A stretch of 64,000 nt of DNA. It comes from JAFDXJ01 sp039811225 (lineage in GTDB: Bacteria > Bacteroidota > Bacteroidia > Chitinophagales > Chitinophagaceae). The notes under the pieces were generated by a model. It was not told where the DNA came from and did no database searches. It saw nothing but the letters and a program-made list of their open reading frames with translations. Shown here piece by piece: positions 27,781 through 37,163 of the stretch. Position 1 is the first letter of the stretch; the number at the start of each line of letters is the position of its first letter. The stretch covers positions 1 to 64,000 of the forward strand of contig JBDHYG010000015.1 in the NCBI GenBank assembly GCA_039811225.1, written 5' to 3'. The translations under genes and the position numbers were made by a program.

Positions 27781-28503
27781 TTATACTTTTTGGATGGCGC
27801 CTTCTGAGTATAAGGGAAGGACGTTAGCGCCATTTTCTGTAATACACCATTCCATTTCATCTTCCAGGCCATACGCAGAAAGACGGTGCCAATGTGCAGT
27901 TTTTCGAATAAATTGGTGCAGGTCATTCCGGTGCCGGTCATACATTTCAGATGCCATCAGGCTGCTGTCGCAGGCAATTTCAAAATCACTTTTTACCCGG
28001 TCAATGACAGCGCCGGCAAATAAGGTATCTTCCAGGTTGAACCGGTCTTTCCAGGCAGAACAGCCCAACATTACATTTTTTCCGGCATGTATGATATAAT
28101 CACAAACAGCATCAAGATTGGGAAACGAACCGGTAATAATACCGGCTGCCTGTTGATTGGTAGCCAGGTGCAACATCCGGGTACCATTGGTCGTAGTCAG
28201 TACGAGGGTTTTGCCTTCAATAAATTCACGGGGATATTCGGAAGGTGAATTCCCATGTTGCAGGCCCTCAATGATTTTTCCATCCCGCTCACCAGCGGTT
28301 ATCGCACCTAATTTTTTCCCGGTTGCAATGCAATCTTCAACGGAAGCAACCGGAACAACTTTTGAAGCGCCGTTATACAAGGCTGCGGCAATGGTGGAGG
28401 TCGCCCGGAATACATCAATAATCACCACGATACTATTGGAGATATCATATAAATGCAATAAGCCGGGTGAGAGTATGGTATTTAAAGAACGCTTTTTTTG
28501 CAT
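27781..28503 (-). CDS. comB: 2-phosphosulfolactate phosphatase
   Basis: Magnesium-dependent phosphatase named for coenzyme M biosynthesis, hydrolysing 2-phosphosulfolactate. From the ATG at 28503 it is 240 residues. Conserved regions are IDVFRATSTIAAAL near residue 28 and LVLTTTNGTRML near 100. In bacteria without methanogenesis its use is uncertain; a sulfolactate or sulfonolipid link is an inference. The neighbours do not encode the other coenzyme M or sulfonate genes. A TTG codon at 28512 extends the frame but the ATG is preferred. Confidence 0.85.
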   Translation of the reverse strand: MQKKRSLNTILSPGLLHLYDISNSIVVIIDVFRATSTIAAALYNGASKVVPVASVEDCIATGKKLGAITAGERDGKIIEGLQHGNSPSEYPREFIEGKTLVLTTTNGTRMLHLATNQQAAGIITGSFPNLDAVCDYIIHAGKNVMLGCSAWKDRFNLEDTLFAGAVIDRVKSDFEIACDSSLMASEMYDRHRNDLHQFIRKTAHWHRLSAYGLEDEMEWCITENGANVLPLYSEGAIQKV

Positions 28504-28509
28504 GCTGCG

Positions 28510-28517
28510 CAAAGATA
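28510..28517 (-). promoter_or_regulatory. Candidate -7 box 6 nt before comB
   Basis: TATCTTTG on the minus strand ends 6 nt before the ATG at 28503 and is a perfect match to the strong form of TAnnTTTG. It supports 28503 as start, because the TTG at 28512 would lie within the box. Confidence 0.55.
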
Positions 28518-28632
28518 TATTGCCAGCATTTCCCCGGAAAATTTTACCTTAATAAATAAATATTTTACACTAAATTTATGCCCGTAGCACTCAAATTCCG
28601 ACCAATCCGGAACTTGGTAAAAATTTTATTTT

Positions 28633-29454
28633 ATGTTAGTTAAGCGATTTGGTTTTGCCTTCCTGGCATTTTTCTTATTTACCGGATGCAAAAGTGGCTT
28701 GATAACCACATCCAATGCCTGTTATAATTTACTTACCCAGGCGGATGCATCCTTGCGGGAAAAAAATTTTACAAAAGCCCTGGAGGAGTATAGCCGTGTG
28801 TTGGATAATTGTAAAGCCTACGATGCCCGGGAGAGAGGATATGCTGGAAAGGCGGCTGCGCTTAATGGCCTGGCACAATACGATGCCGCTTTAAATGCAG
28901 CAAATGAAGGGTTGGCTACCAACAAGAATAGTGTAGAAAATTATTTTCAAAAAGCCAATGCCGAGTTAGGCCTTAAACAGGTGGCCAATGCACAGGCTGA
29001 TTTCAATACGGTTATTGACCTGACCTCCAAAAACAGGAATGTAAAAGAGCGGGCTACCATTTATGCTAAGATGGCTGAGATTAACCTGCAGCAAAAAATG
29101 TATGAAGATGCAATGAATAACCTGCAGCAGGCCATTGCGCTGGATGCATCCAATCCAGACTTTTATATGTTACAGGGAGATGTCCAGGTTGCTACGGGAA
29201 AATTCGAAGAAGCAGCCAAATATTACGATATGGCAATCAGCCATGGAAAAAATGATGCGGAAGTATGGAAAGCAAAAGCAGCCAATACCATCAATTATTA
29301 TCAAAAGAAATATAATACTATGGATGCACATCAGCTGGCATCCCGAATGAACGCAACGGAGAAACAACAACTTTGTACGCTCATCAACAATGCAACAACC
29401 AATGGTGTAAAAGATATGAATATGGACCTCCTGAAATTAGCGGTATGCCCATAA
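28633..29454 (+). CDS. TPR lipoprotein
   Basis: A 273-residue lipoprotein, with lipobox LFTGC giving C19 as the lipidated residue. Three or more TPR-like units follow, for example TKALEEYSRVLDNC and DAMNNLQQAIALDASNPDFY. It is anchored in a membrane facing the periplasm, presumably the outer membrane, as a protein-protein scaffold. The next gene, an OmpA lipoprotein, follows after 21 nt and probably shares the transcript. Confidence 0.83.
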   Translation: MLVKRFGFAFLAFFLFTGCKSGLITTSNACYNLLTQADASLREKNFTKALEEYSRVLDNCKAYDARERGYAGKAAALNGLAQYDAALNAANEGLATNKNSVENYFQKANAELGLKQVANAQADFNTVIDLTSKNRNVKERATIYAKMAEINLQQKMYEDAMNNLQQAIALDASNPDFYMLQGDVQVATGKFEEAAKYYDMAISHGKNDAEVWKAKAANTINYYQKKYNTMDAHQLASRMNATEKQQLCTLINNATTNGVKDMNMDLLKLAVCP

Positions 29455-29475
29455 TAACAACAAAAAATTAGAACG

Positions 29476-30138
29476 ATGAAAAAATTATTCTTTATTCCCG
29501 CTTTATTGTTAATGATTTTACCCGGCTGTAAAAGCCTGAATGATACACAAAAAGGTACCGGCATTGGTGCAGCAGCCGGAGCAGCAGCCGGAGGTATTAT
29601 TGCCGGAAAAAATAATACTGCATTGGGAGTCATCCTGGGCGCTGTCATTGGCGGTGGAGCCGGCTACCTCATCGGAAATAAAATGGATAAACAGGCGAAA
29701 GAAATAAAAAGTACAGTACCGGGTGCTGAAGTAAACAGGGTAGGGGAAGGCATTGCTGTAACGTTTAATTCTGCTTTATTATTTAAAATTAATTCCAGCG
29801 ATCTCAGTGACTCAGCCAAACAGAACCTGGATAAACTGGCAGACGTATTTATCAAATACCCGGAAACCAATATCCTGGTGGAAGGCCATACTGATGATAC
29901 AGGTCCGGATGCCTATAATATGCAATTATCTGAAAAAAGAGCTTATTCGGTAAGCGGATATCTCGAATCAAAAGGAATCCCGTCAAATCGGTTTACCATT
30001 AAATGGTATGGTGAAACCCAACCAAAATACCCCAATATCAGCGAGGAAAACCGGATAAAAAACCGTCGAGTGGAACTGGCTATTTATGCCAATGAAACGA
30101 TGCAGGAAAAAGCAAAAGACGGCACATTGAGCAACTAA
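29476..30138 (+). CDS. OmpA-family lipoprotein with glycine-zipper
   Basis: A 220-residue outer-membrane lipoprotein (lipobox LPGC, C18). Residues about 30-75 form a Gly/Ala-rich glycine-zipper segment (GTGIGAAAGAAAGG) that could sit in the membrane. The OmpA domain (about 95-210) has the EGHTDDTGPDAYN and NRRVELAIYA motifs that bind peptidoglycan. It resembles Pal-like YiaD/OmpA lipoproteins and is linked to the TPR lipoprotein upstream. Confidence 0.88.
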   Translation: MKKLFFIPALLLMILPGCKSLNDTQKGTGIGAAAGAAAGGIIAGKNNTALGVILGAVIGGGAGYLIGNKMDKQAKEIKSTVPGAEVNRVGEGIAVTFNSALLFKINSSDLSDSAKQNLDKLADVFIKYPETNILVEGHTDDTGPDAYNMQLSEKRAYSVSGYLESKGIPSNRFTIKWYGETQPKYPNISEENRIKNRRVELAIYANETMQEKAKDGTLSN

Positions 30139-30144
30139 CTAAAT

Positions 30145-30162
30145 ATACCCTTAAATGGGTAT
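30145..30162. repeat. Short hairpin after the OmpA lipoprotein gene
   Basis: ATACCC and GGGTAT form a 6-bp stem with a 6-nt loop just after the stop codon. There is no T-tract, so this is only a weak terminator candidate. Confidence 0.3.
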
Positions 30163-30301
30163 GTATGGATTAGAAAGAATAGTTATCTTGCTTTAAATTT
30201 AAACTGTATTTCTCCTGGTAAAATTCGCGTTATACATGGTACAACAAAGAAAACATTTTAGGGGAGGAAAAGTTCTCTTTTGATCTAAAAAATAACAATG
30301 T

Positions 30302-31123
30302 ATGAAAAAGACACTATTCTCTCTGTCATTCCTGCTAATATCCGTTTTGAGCTTTTCTCAAACTGCCCAGGAAATGTATGATAAAGGTATCGCCCTGAAG
30401 GATAAAGAAAATTGTACGGAAGCTTTGGAAGCCTTTAAAAAAGCGATATCACTTGATCCGGGGCTGGCGAATGCTTATTTCTATGCTGGCTGGTGCTGCA
30501 ACGATTTGGGAAATTATGAAGATGCCTTGAATTACCTGAACAAATTTAATCCCATTAATGATGAAGACAAGGCTGAAAAATATGTGGAAATTGGCTATGC
30601 CAAAACGGGCTTAGACAAAAAAGAGGAAGCTATAGAGGCTTATAAAAAAGTCCTGGATTATAAACCGAATTATGGTGTTGCATACCGGGCCCTGGGCAAA
30701 ATTTATTATGATGATATGCAGGATGAAGATGCCCTGACCAATTTTGAACTGGCCATGAAATATGATGAAGAAAATTCCAAACAGTATTATTATACTTTGG
30801 GTTGGCTCTATAATGAAATGAGTGAATATACAAATGCATTGGACATTTTGAAAAAAGCTATTGTATATGAACCGGATAACGATAAAAACTTTACTGAATT
30901 AGGTTATGCGTATTTGCACCTGGATAAATATAATGATGGTATTACCGCTTTACAGAAAGCCATTCAATTAAATGATTCTGCTTCTTTCGCATATCATTAC
31001 CTGGGCAATTGTTATATGGGCTTGCAACAAAAAGCCAAAGCCATGGAAGTGTATAACAAGCTCAAAAATATTGATGCAGATGAAGCAGAACTATTGCTAA
31101 AAGAAATTGAAGGAAAAGAATAA
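30302..31123 (+). CDS. TPR protein, exported
   Basis: A 273-residue protein with a signal peptide (about 1-19, ending SFSQ). Most of the length is tetratricopeptide repeats, such as EALEAFKKAISLDPGLANAYFYAGWC and EAIEAYKKVLDYKPNYGVAYRALG, about six units. It probably acts in the periplasm as a scaffold. It has its own upstream region and ends in a strong terminator shared with the convergent asd gene. Confidence 0.85.
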   Translation: MKKTLFSLSFLLISVLSFSQTAQEMYDKGIALKDKENCTEALEAFKKAISLDPGLANAYFYAGWCCNDLGNYEDALNYLNKFNPINDEDKAEKYVEIGYAKTGLDKKEEAIEAYKKVLDYKPNYGVAYRALGKIYYDDMQDEDALTNFELAMKYDEENSKQYYYTLGWLYNEMSEYTNALDILKKAIVYEPDNDKNFTELGYAYLHLDKYNDGITALQKAIQLNDSASFAYHYLGNCYMGLQQKAKAMEVYNKLKNIDADEAELLLKEIEGKE

Positions 31124-31145
31124 ACTATACAATATACACCTGATG

Positions 31146-31171
31146 ACGCCTCCTCTGCAGGAGGCGTTTTT
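31146..31171 (+). terminator. Intrinsic terminator after the TPR gene
   Basis: A 9-bp GC-rich stem (ACGCCTCCT with AGGAGGCGT) and a 4-nt loop is followed on the plus strand by TTTTT. It lies about 22 nt after the TPR stop codon and 2 nt from the end of the convergent asd gene. Confidence 0.85.
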
Positions 31172-31172
31172 G

Positions 31173-32171
31173 TTAGTCCTGTTTCAGCATCCCTTGTTGC
31201 AATAGATATTCGGCTATCTGAATAGCATTGGTGGCAGCACCTTTGCGCAGGTTGTCGCTGACAATCCACATGTTCAAAGTATTAGGCTGGGACTCATCAC
31301 GCCGGAGCCGGCCCACAAAGACTTCATCTTTATCCTGTGCCAGTAAGGGCATGGGATATTGTTGCGTTCCCGGATTATCCTGCACGATAATGCCGGGTGC
31401 CGAAGCCAACAGTTGCTTTACTTCAGCCATGGTAAAATCATTTTCAAATTCCACATTCACACTTTCACTGTGGCCACCCATCACCGGGATGCGAACGGTA
31501 GTTGCCGTAATACGTAAAGAAGGTTCATTCAATATTTTTTTAGTCTCCGCAATCATTTTCATTTCCTCTTTTGTGTAATCATTCTCCAGGAACACATCGA
31601 TTTGAGGAATTACATTCAGGTCAATCGGATAGGCATAGGCCATTTCACCTTGTACATTTTTTCGTTCATTCATTAATTGATCTACGGCCTTTTTCCCCGT
31701 GCCGGTTACACTCTGGTATGTACTGGCAATGATCCGGCGAATAGTATATTTTTTATGCAAAGGATACAAGGCTACCACCATCTGAATCGTAGAACAATTT
31801 GGATTAGCAATGATCTTGTCAGTAGCCGACAATACATGTGCATTGATTTCCGGAACCACCAACCTGATCGCCGGATCCATCCGCCAGGCACTTGAATTGT
31901 CAATCACGGTTATGCCGGCTGCTGCAGACCGGGGCGCCCAGGTTTTAGAGGTTTCCCCTCCGGCAGAAAAAATGGCTACTGCCGGCTTTGCATCAATGGC
32001 GGCCTGGGGAGAAAGAATCGTATAGGGTTTCCCTTTAAATAAAATTTCTTTCCCCCAGGATTTTTCGGAGGCTACCGGCAGCAATTCATCTACCGGGAAA
32101 TTCCGTTCTGCCAAAACCTGCAACATTTTTGTGCCCACCAGGCCGGTGGCGCCAACTACCGCTACTTTCAT
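31173..32171 (-). CDS. asd: Aspartate-semialdehyde dehydrogenase
   Basis: A 332-residue NADPH enzyme that makes aspartate semialdehyde, the branch point to lysine/diaminopimelate, threonine and methionine. GATGLVG is at residues 8-14 and the catalytic cysteine is in NPNCSTIQ near residue 130. Cytoplasmic. It stands alone, convergent with the TPR gene. The terminator of the opposing gene lies at its 3' end. Confidence 0.95.
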   Translation of the reverse strand: MKVAVVGATGLVGTKMLQVLAERNFPVDELLPVASEKSWGKEILFKGKPYTILSPQAAIDAKPAVAIFSAGGETSKTWAPRSAAAGITVIDNSSAWRMDPAIRLVVPEINAHVLSATDKIIANPNCSTIQMVVALYPLHKKYTIRRIIASTYQSVTGTGKKAVDQLMNERKNVQGEMAYAYPIDLNVIPQIDVFLENDYTKEEMKMIAETKKILNEPSLRITATTVRIPVMGGHSESVNVEFENDFTMAEVKQLLASAPGIIVQDNPGTQQYPMPLLAQDKDEVFVGRLRRDESQPNTLNMWIVSDNLRKGAATNAIQIAEYLLQQGMLKQD

Positions 32172-32216
32172 AAAAAATAATTAAAGGCAAAATTATTTTT
32201 TCTTTTTTGAATAGAA

Positions 32217-32251
32217 ATAAAAAAACGCATACCGGCATTTCGATATGCGTT
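32217..32251 (-). terminator. Intrinsic terminator after the M13 peptidase gene
   Basis: An 8-bp stem (AACGCATA with TATGCGTT, 32224-32251) with a 12-nt loop is followed on the minus strand by a run of T residues. It lies about 20 nt beyond the M13 stop codon. Confidence 0.75.
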
Positions 32252-32271
32252 CCTTTTATTCAGTTTAGTCG

Positions 32272-34314
32272 TTACCAGATTTTTATCCGTTTGTCTTCCG
32301 GTACATACATTTTTTCACCCGGTTGTACATTGAAAGCGGTATAAAATGGGGTAAAATTCATTAAGGGCCCGTTCACCCTGTACATGGGTGGTGAGTGTGG
32401 GTCCACGTTGATCAGCATGCGGGCATATTCATCTTTTTCTTTTGAACGCCATATCTGTGCAAAGCTGATGAAGAAACGTTGATCCGGTGTAAAGCCATCA
32501 ATTTTTGTGGTATCCTTACCCTGCTTAGTCATTTTAAAGGCATCATATGCAATGCAGATACCACCAATATCGGCAATATTTTCACCGGTAGTTAGCGCTC
32601 CGTTTACATGCAGGGAATCCAATATGGTAAAGGAATTATATAAGTCAATTACCTGTTTTGTTTTGGCTTTGAACTTTTCATTATCCTGTGCACTCCACCA
32701 GTTCTTCAGGTTTCCCTCTTTATCATATTGTGAGCCCTGGTCGTCGAATCCATGGGTCATTTCATGGCCGATCACCATACCAATACCGCCATAGTTGATG
32801 GCATCATCTGCATTGGGATCAAAGAAAGGAAACTGTAAAATACCGGCGGGGAAAACAATTTCATTAAAGCTTGGATTATAATATGCATTAATTGTTGGCG
32901 GTGTCATTCCCCATTCGGTTTTGTCCACCGGTTTACCCAATTTGGATAATTGATAATTATATTCATTTACAGCGGCACTTACCCTGTTTTCAAAATATTT
33001 ATCTTTTGCAATGGTCACTTTGCTGTAATCCCGCCACTTATCGGGATACCCGATTTTTTTCAGGAAGGTATGCAGTTTATCAATAGCTATAGCCTTTGTA
33101 CTATCACTCATCCAGTCCAGCTTTTTAATTCTGGCTTCGAAAGCGGTTTGTAAGTTATTGACCATTTCCAGCATTCGCTTCTTGGCTTCCGGGGGAAAAT
33201 AACGTTCTACATATAACTGACCCAGTGCTTCGCCAAGATTGCCATCTGTTGAACGTACCATCCGGTCCCACCTGGGTTTCAGTTCTGACTGGCCACTCAG
33301 TGCTTTGTTATAAAATTCGAAACTGGCCATGACAAAGGGGCTACTGAGGGCATTGGCATAATTTCCTATGGTATGCACCCGCAGGTATGCTTTCCAGGTA
33401 TCCAGGGGAACCGTCGTCAGTAATGAATTCAGTTTTGCATAAAATTCCGGTTGCTGTAGGTTTATTGAATCAACCTGCATTCCCAGGCCGGTTAAAGTAT
33501 TTTTCCAGTCAAAAGCAGGATCTGTTTTTACCAGGGCATCCATTTTTATCATGTGGTAATTACTCTCGGGGTCGCGCAGTTGTACATTTGTTTTATGGCT
33601 GGAGGCCATTTGTTTTTCCAGGTTATATACTGCTTCTACGTTTTTCGCAGCACTTGCAGAATCTGTTCCCGTGAGTGTAAAAAGTTTTTGCAGGTAGGTG
33701 TGATACGCTTTGACGATGGCAAGATTGGCAGCATCTGTTTTGAAATAATAATCCCGGTCTGGTAAACCCAAACCGCTTTGCGAAAATATCGCCACATTCA
33801 TCGCACTGTTTTTATCATCCGGCCCAATGTACCCACTGATCAACAACATGTTGCCATTCTTAGCCTGGTCTGTTACAAAATGCATGATATCTGCCGGTGT
33901 TTTGATGGCATCAATTTTATCGAGGATGGGTTTCAGGGGTTCATAGCCTCTTTTTTCAATAGTTGACGTATCCATTCCGGAGGCATAAAAATCGGCTACC
34001 TTTTGTTCTATGCTTCCCGGTTTGGTACTGACTTTTGAAATAGAATCTAACAGGTGATGCAGGTTTTCTTTAGTGGAATTATACAAATCCAGGAAAGCGC
34101 CGGCATCTGATTCTGAAGCCGGGATTTGTGTTTTTTCAATCCATTTTCCATTTACATATAAAAAGAAATTATCGCCCGGTTTGATTGCCGTATTCATTGC
34201 TGATGTATCTATAAATTGCCGGGCAGCGCCTGTAGCGGTTCCATTTTCTTTGCAAGAAAATAGACTGACACCTGCACTGAAAAGCAGGGCCGGCATAAGC
34301 CAGTTTGTTTTCAT
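32272..34314 (-). CDS. M13 (neprilysin-like) metallopeptidase, lipoprotein
   Basis: A 680-residue zinc endopeptidase. It is a lipoprotein (C21 in SLFSC) anchored in an envelope membrane. The zinc site is HEMTH (H517, E518, H521) with the third ligand E578 in GENIADIGG. N-terminal M13 domain features (FLYVNGKWIEKTQIPA) are also present. Predicted to cleave peptides in the periplasm or outside. It is a single gene ended by a hairpin terminator. Confidence 0.94.
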   Translation of the reverse strand: MKTNWLMPALLFSAGVSLFSCKENGTATGAARQFIDTSAMNTAIKPGDNFFLYVNGKWIEKTQIPASESDAGAFLDLYNSTKENLHHLLDSISKVSTKPGSIEQKVADFYASGMDTSTIEKRGYEPLKPILDKIDAIKTPADIMHFVTDQAKNGNMLLISGYIGPDDKNSAMNVAIFSQSGLGLPDRDYYFKTDAANLAIVKAYHTYLQKLFTLTGTDSASAAKNVEAVYNLEKQMASSHKTNVQLRDPESNYHMIKMDALVKTDPAFDWKNTLTGLGMQVDSINLQQPEFYAKLNSLLTTVPLDTWKAYLRVHTIGNYANALSSPFVMASFEFYNKALSGQSELKPRWDRMVRSTDGNLGEALGQLYVERYFPPEAKKRMLEMVNNLQTAFEARIKKLDWMSDSTKAIAIDKLHTFLKKIGYPDKWRDYSKVTIAKDKYFENRVSAAVNEYNYQLSKLGKPVDKTEWGMTPPTINAYYNPSFNEIVFPAGILQFPFFDPNADDAINYGGIGMVIGHEMTHGFDDQGSQYDKEGNLKNWWSAQDNEKFKAKTKQVIDLYNSFTILDSLHVNGALTTGENIADIGGICIAYDAFKMTKQGKDTTKIDGFTPDQRFFISFAQIWRSKEKDEYARMLINVDPHSPPMYRVNGPLMNFTPFYTAFNVQPGEKMYVPEDKRIKIW

Positions 34315-34394
34315 AAATAAAGGTTTTAAATTTTTGAAAGGAATAAATATAGAAATAAACCTTTAGGGAAAAGGATTTTTTTGATAAAAGGCCG

Positions 34395-35318
34395 TTAAAC
34401 TAATGAAATATCAAAGTTGACTAATTCCACAAAATCATGAATGCGAACAGCAATTTCTTCTTTGGTTACTTCTTTTAACCGGTCGATTCCAAATTTTTCC
34501 ACACAAAAGCTGGCCATGGCGCTACCCACAATTATGGCCGTTTTCATGTTTTCATAAGAAATATCCCTGGTACGGGCGAGATGGCCGATAAAGCCGCCGG
34601 CAAAAGAATCCCCGGCACCGGTAGGGTCATACACTTCTTCCAAAGGAAGGGCCGGTGCAAAGAAGACATTGTTTTGATAAAACAGTAAAGCGCCATGTTC
34701 TCCTTTTTTAATGATCAGGTATTTGGGGCCCATCGTTAAAATTTTCTTGGCTGCTTTAACCAGAGAATATTCATGTGATAACTGGCGAGCCTCGCTATCA
34801 TTGATCAAAATGACATCCACCATTTTCAACACCTCTCTCAAATCATCCATGGCTGTATCCATCCAGTAATTCATGGTATCCAGCACAATTAATTTCGGTC
34901 TTACGGAAAATTGTTCAATTACTTTTTTTTGCAGGGAAGGCATTACATTTCCCAACATCAGGAATTCGGATTGCTTATAGGCTTCCGGCAATACAGGATT
35001 GAACTGGGACAGCACATTCAATTCCGTAACCAGGGTATCCCTTGCATTCATATCCATATGGTATTTGCCACTCCAGAAAAAAGATTTTCCACCAGGTACA
35101 ATTTCTACACCGGTTGTATCCACATTATTCTTATGCAAACTATCCAATTCTGCCTGGGGGAAATCCTCTCCAACAATGGAAACCTGCTGAACCGGTTGCA
35201 TGAAATGATTGGCTGCATACGCCACATACATAGCCGAGCCGCCGACGATCCTGTCGGATTTTCCGAAGGGGGTTTCAATGGCATCAAAAGCCATGGTACC
35301 TACAACAACTAATGACAT
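34395..35318 (-). CDS. PfkB-family sugar kinase
   Basis: A 307-residue cytoplasmic ribokinase-family kinase. The anion-hole/catalytic motif DPTGAGDSFAGGF is near residues 228-240, and the N-terminal GG switch (VGGSAMYVAYAANHF) is near 26-40. The substrate (ribose, fructose, adenosine or another sugar) cannot be told from sequence, and no sugar-uptake genes are adjacent. A TAGGTTTG box lies 19 nt upstream of the ATG. It is divergent from the phenylacetate-cluster regulator. Confidence 0.88.
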   Translation of the reverse strand: MSLVVVGTMAFDAIETPFGKSDRIVGGSAMYVAYAANHFMQPVQQVSIVGEDFPQAELDSLHKNNVDTTGVEIVPGGKSFFWSGKYHMDMNARDTLVTELNVLSQFNPVLPEAYKQSEFLMLGNVMPSLQKKVIEQFSVRPKLIVLDTMNYWMDTAMDDLREVLKMVDVILINDSEARQLSHEYSLVKAAKKILTMGPKYLIIKKGEHGALLFYQNNVFFAPALPLEEVYDPTGAGDSFAGGFIGHLARTRDISYENMKTAIIVGSAMASFCVEKFGIDRLKEVTKEEIAVRIHDFVELVNFDISLV

Positions 35319-35337
35319 AGATGAAATTTTTGAAACG

Positions 35338-35345
35338 CAAACCTA
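35338..35345 (-). promoter_or_regulatory. Candidate -7 box for the PfkB kinase
   Basis: TAGGTTTG on the minus strand, 19 nt before the ATG at 35318, matches TAnnTTTG, a more usual leader length than the other boxes in the window. Confidence 0.5.
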
Positions 35346-35424
35346 TTATTTTTATACCACACATCTTTCACTAATTCTTCCGGACCTGTATCAAATAATG
35401 GACTTTCTGGTTTATTTTTGCCCC

Positions 35425-36015
35425 ATGGCAAGAATCCACACCACTAATGACCAATCACGTAAAGAAATTATCTTACATGCGGCGGCTTCACTTTTCAGGA
35501 AAAAAGGCTATAAAGCAGCCAGCATGCGTGACCTTGCCGGTATAGTAGGTGTGGAAGCATCGAGCCTGTATAATCATATTGATTCCAAAGCCGACCTCTT
35601 AAAAGATATCTGCTTCCTGGTAGGCCGTAGGTTTTTTACTCATTTGGAGGAAACAGAATCAGCGCCGGATTCACCTTTACAAAAGACAGAAACACTGATA
35701 CGCTTTCATATCCGCCAAATGATCGATGATTTTGAAACGGTTATTGTCAGTGACCGGGAATGGCGCCATCTTGCTGAGCCTGCTTTATCGGAATTTAGGG
35801 AACAGCGCCGTACATATCGTAAACGTTTTGCCCGGATTATTAAAAAAGGGATTGAATCAGGAACCTTAAAAAATATGGATACCGCCACAGCGGTGCTGAT
35901 CATGTTGCATGCAATCAGTGGTATCGAATCCTGGCACCGTAGCAGCAATAAAATCAGTGCGGCAGAACTGGAAGAAAATATGGTTAACATTTTTATCAAT
36001 GGCTTGAAGAAATAG
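35425..36015 (+). CDS. TetR/AcrR-family regulator, probable phenylacetate regulator
   Basis: A 196-residue DNA-binding protein. The N-terminal TetR helix-turn-helix (about 10-58) reads EIILHAAASLFRKKGYKAASMRDLAGIVG then SLYNHIDSKADLL. The start is the ATG at 35425 (MARIHTTND); a longer frame is rejected because its upstream part is not family-like. It is 10 nt before paaE and presumably controls the paa genes. Candidate operator: the overlapping palindromes in front of paaA. A phenylacetyl-CoA ligand is inferred from context. Confidence 0.85.
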   Translation: MARIHTTNDQSRKEIILHAAASLFRKKGYKAASMRDLAGIVGVEASSLYNHIDSKADLLKDICFLVGRRFFTHLEETESAPDSPLQKTETLIRFHIRQMIDDFETVIVSDREWRHLAEPALSEFREQRRTYRKRFARIIKKGIESGTLKNMDTATAVLIMLHAISGIESWHRSSNKISAAELEENMVNIFINGLKK

Positions 36016-36025
36016 TGCAGCATTT

Positions 36026-37105
36026 ATGTCATTACATTTTGAAAAACTCCGTGTTAAAGAAATCCGGGAAGAAACCAAAGAATGTGTATCCATCACCCTG
36101 GATGTTCCGGATCAATTGAAAGAATCATTTGCCTATACTCATGGTCAGCATTTAAACTTTCGCACTTTTATAAATGGGGAAGAAATACGCCGAACTTATT
36201 CTTTATGCAGCGCCCCCTATGAAAAGATTTGGAAAGTAGCTGTAAAAAAAGTTGCGGATGGCCGGTTCTCCAGTTTTGCCAATGAGCATTTAAAAGCCGG
36301 CGATGAAGTGGAAGTGATGACCCCTTCCGGCAATTTCAGTATAAAGCTGGATCCGGCCAATCAAAAGAATTACCTGGCTTTTGCTGCGGGCAGCGGTATT
36401 ACACCCGTGATTTCTATTTTAAAAAGTATCTTAAAAACTGAACCACGTAGCAGTTTTACCTTGGTGTATGGCAATAAAACCCGGCAATCTATCATCTTCT
36501 TTGAAGAATTGCAAAACCTGAAAAACCTATACCTCACCCGGCTAAACCTGGTCTTCTTATTTAGCCGGGAAATGACAGAAACGCCAGTCCTGAATGGCCG
36601 GATTTCTTTTGATAAACTAAAGGAACTGGATGCCCTGGTGCAATACCATAAAATGGATGAATTTTTTATTTGCGGTCCTGAAACCATGCTGTTTAGCGTA
36701 AGAGAATTTTTAACGTCCGGAGGTGTAGATCCCCGCAAAATCCATTTTGAATTATTTACTACACCCGGTCAACAGGTAGTAGATACACCCGTTATAAAAA
36801 AACCCGAAGCGGCCGGATCGGCAAGTAAAATATCAATTAAAATAGATGGCCGGTTCATGGATTTTGAAATGCCGGAAGATATGACCGATTCTATTCTCGA
36901 TGCAGCCCTGGATAAAGGCGCTGATCTTCCCTTTGCCTGTAAAGGTGGTGTATGCTGTACCTGCAAGGCAAAATTACTGGAAGGAGAAGTGAACATGAAA
37001 GTGCATTATGGCCTGGAAGATGAAGAAGTAGAAAAGGGCTATATCCTCACCTGCCAGAGCCGACCTGTTTCTTCAAAAGTGGTTATTGATTTTGATATAA
37101 AATAA
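36026..37105 (+). CDS. paaE: Phenylacetyl-CoA epoxidase reductase subunit
   Basis: A 359-residue iron-sulfur flavoprotein that passes electrons from NADPH to the PaaA di-iron site. It has an FAD domain (about 1-105, RTYSLCSAPYE motif), an NAD(P) domain (about 110-235, AAGSGITPVISILK) and a plant-type 2Fe-2S domain at the C-terminus with CKGGVCCTCKAKL and LTCQ cysteines. It lies between the TetR gene and the interrupting TPR gene, separated from paaABCD by about 1.6 kb. A related hydroxylase reductase is the only alternative. Confidence 0.92.
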   Translation: MSLHFEKLRVKEIREETKECVSITLDVPDQLKESFAYTHGQHLNFRTFINGEEIRRTYSLCSAPYEKIWKVAVKKVADGRFSSFANEHLKAGDEVEVMTPSGNFSIKLDPANQKNYLAFAAGSGITPVISILKSILKTEPRSSFTLVYGNKTRQSIIFFEELQNLKNLYLTRLNLVFLFSREMTETPVLNGRISFDKLKELDALVQYHKMDEFFICGPETMLFSVREFLTSGGVDPRKIHFELFTTPGQQVVDTPVIKKPEAAGSASKISIKIDGRFMDFEMPEDMTDSILDAALDKGADLPFACKGGVCCTCKAKLLEGEVNMKVHYGLEDEEVEKGYILTCQSRPVSSKVVIDFDIK

Positions 37106-37130
37106 TTAGCAGTAAAACGGGATAACTGTT

Positions 37131-37163
37131 AATAGCTATTGATATACTTTTTTGATAGCTATT
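37131..37163. repeat. Inverted repeat between paaE and the TPR gene
   Basis: AATAGCTAT and ATAGCTATT form a 9-bp stem with a 15-nt loop between the convergent genes. It may contribute to transcript ending, but T-tracts are not well placed. Confidence 0.3.
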
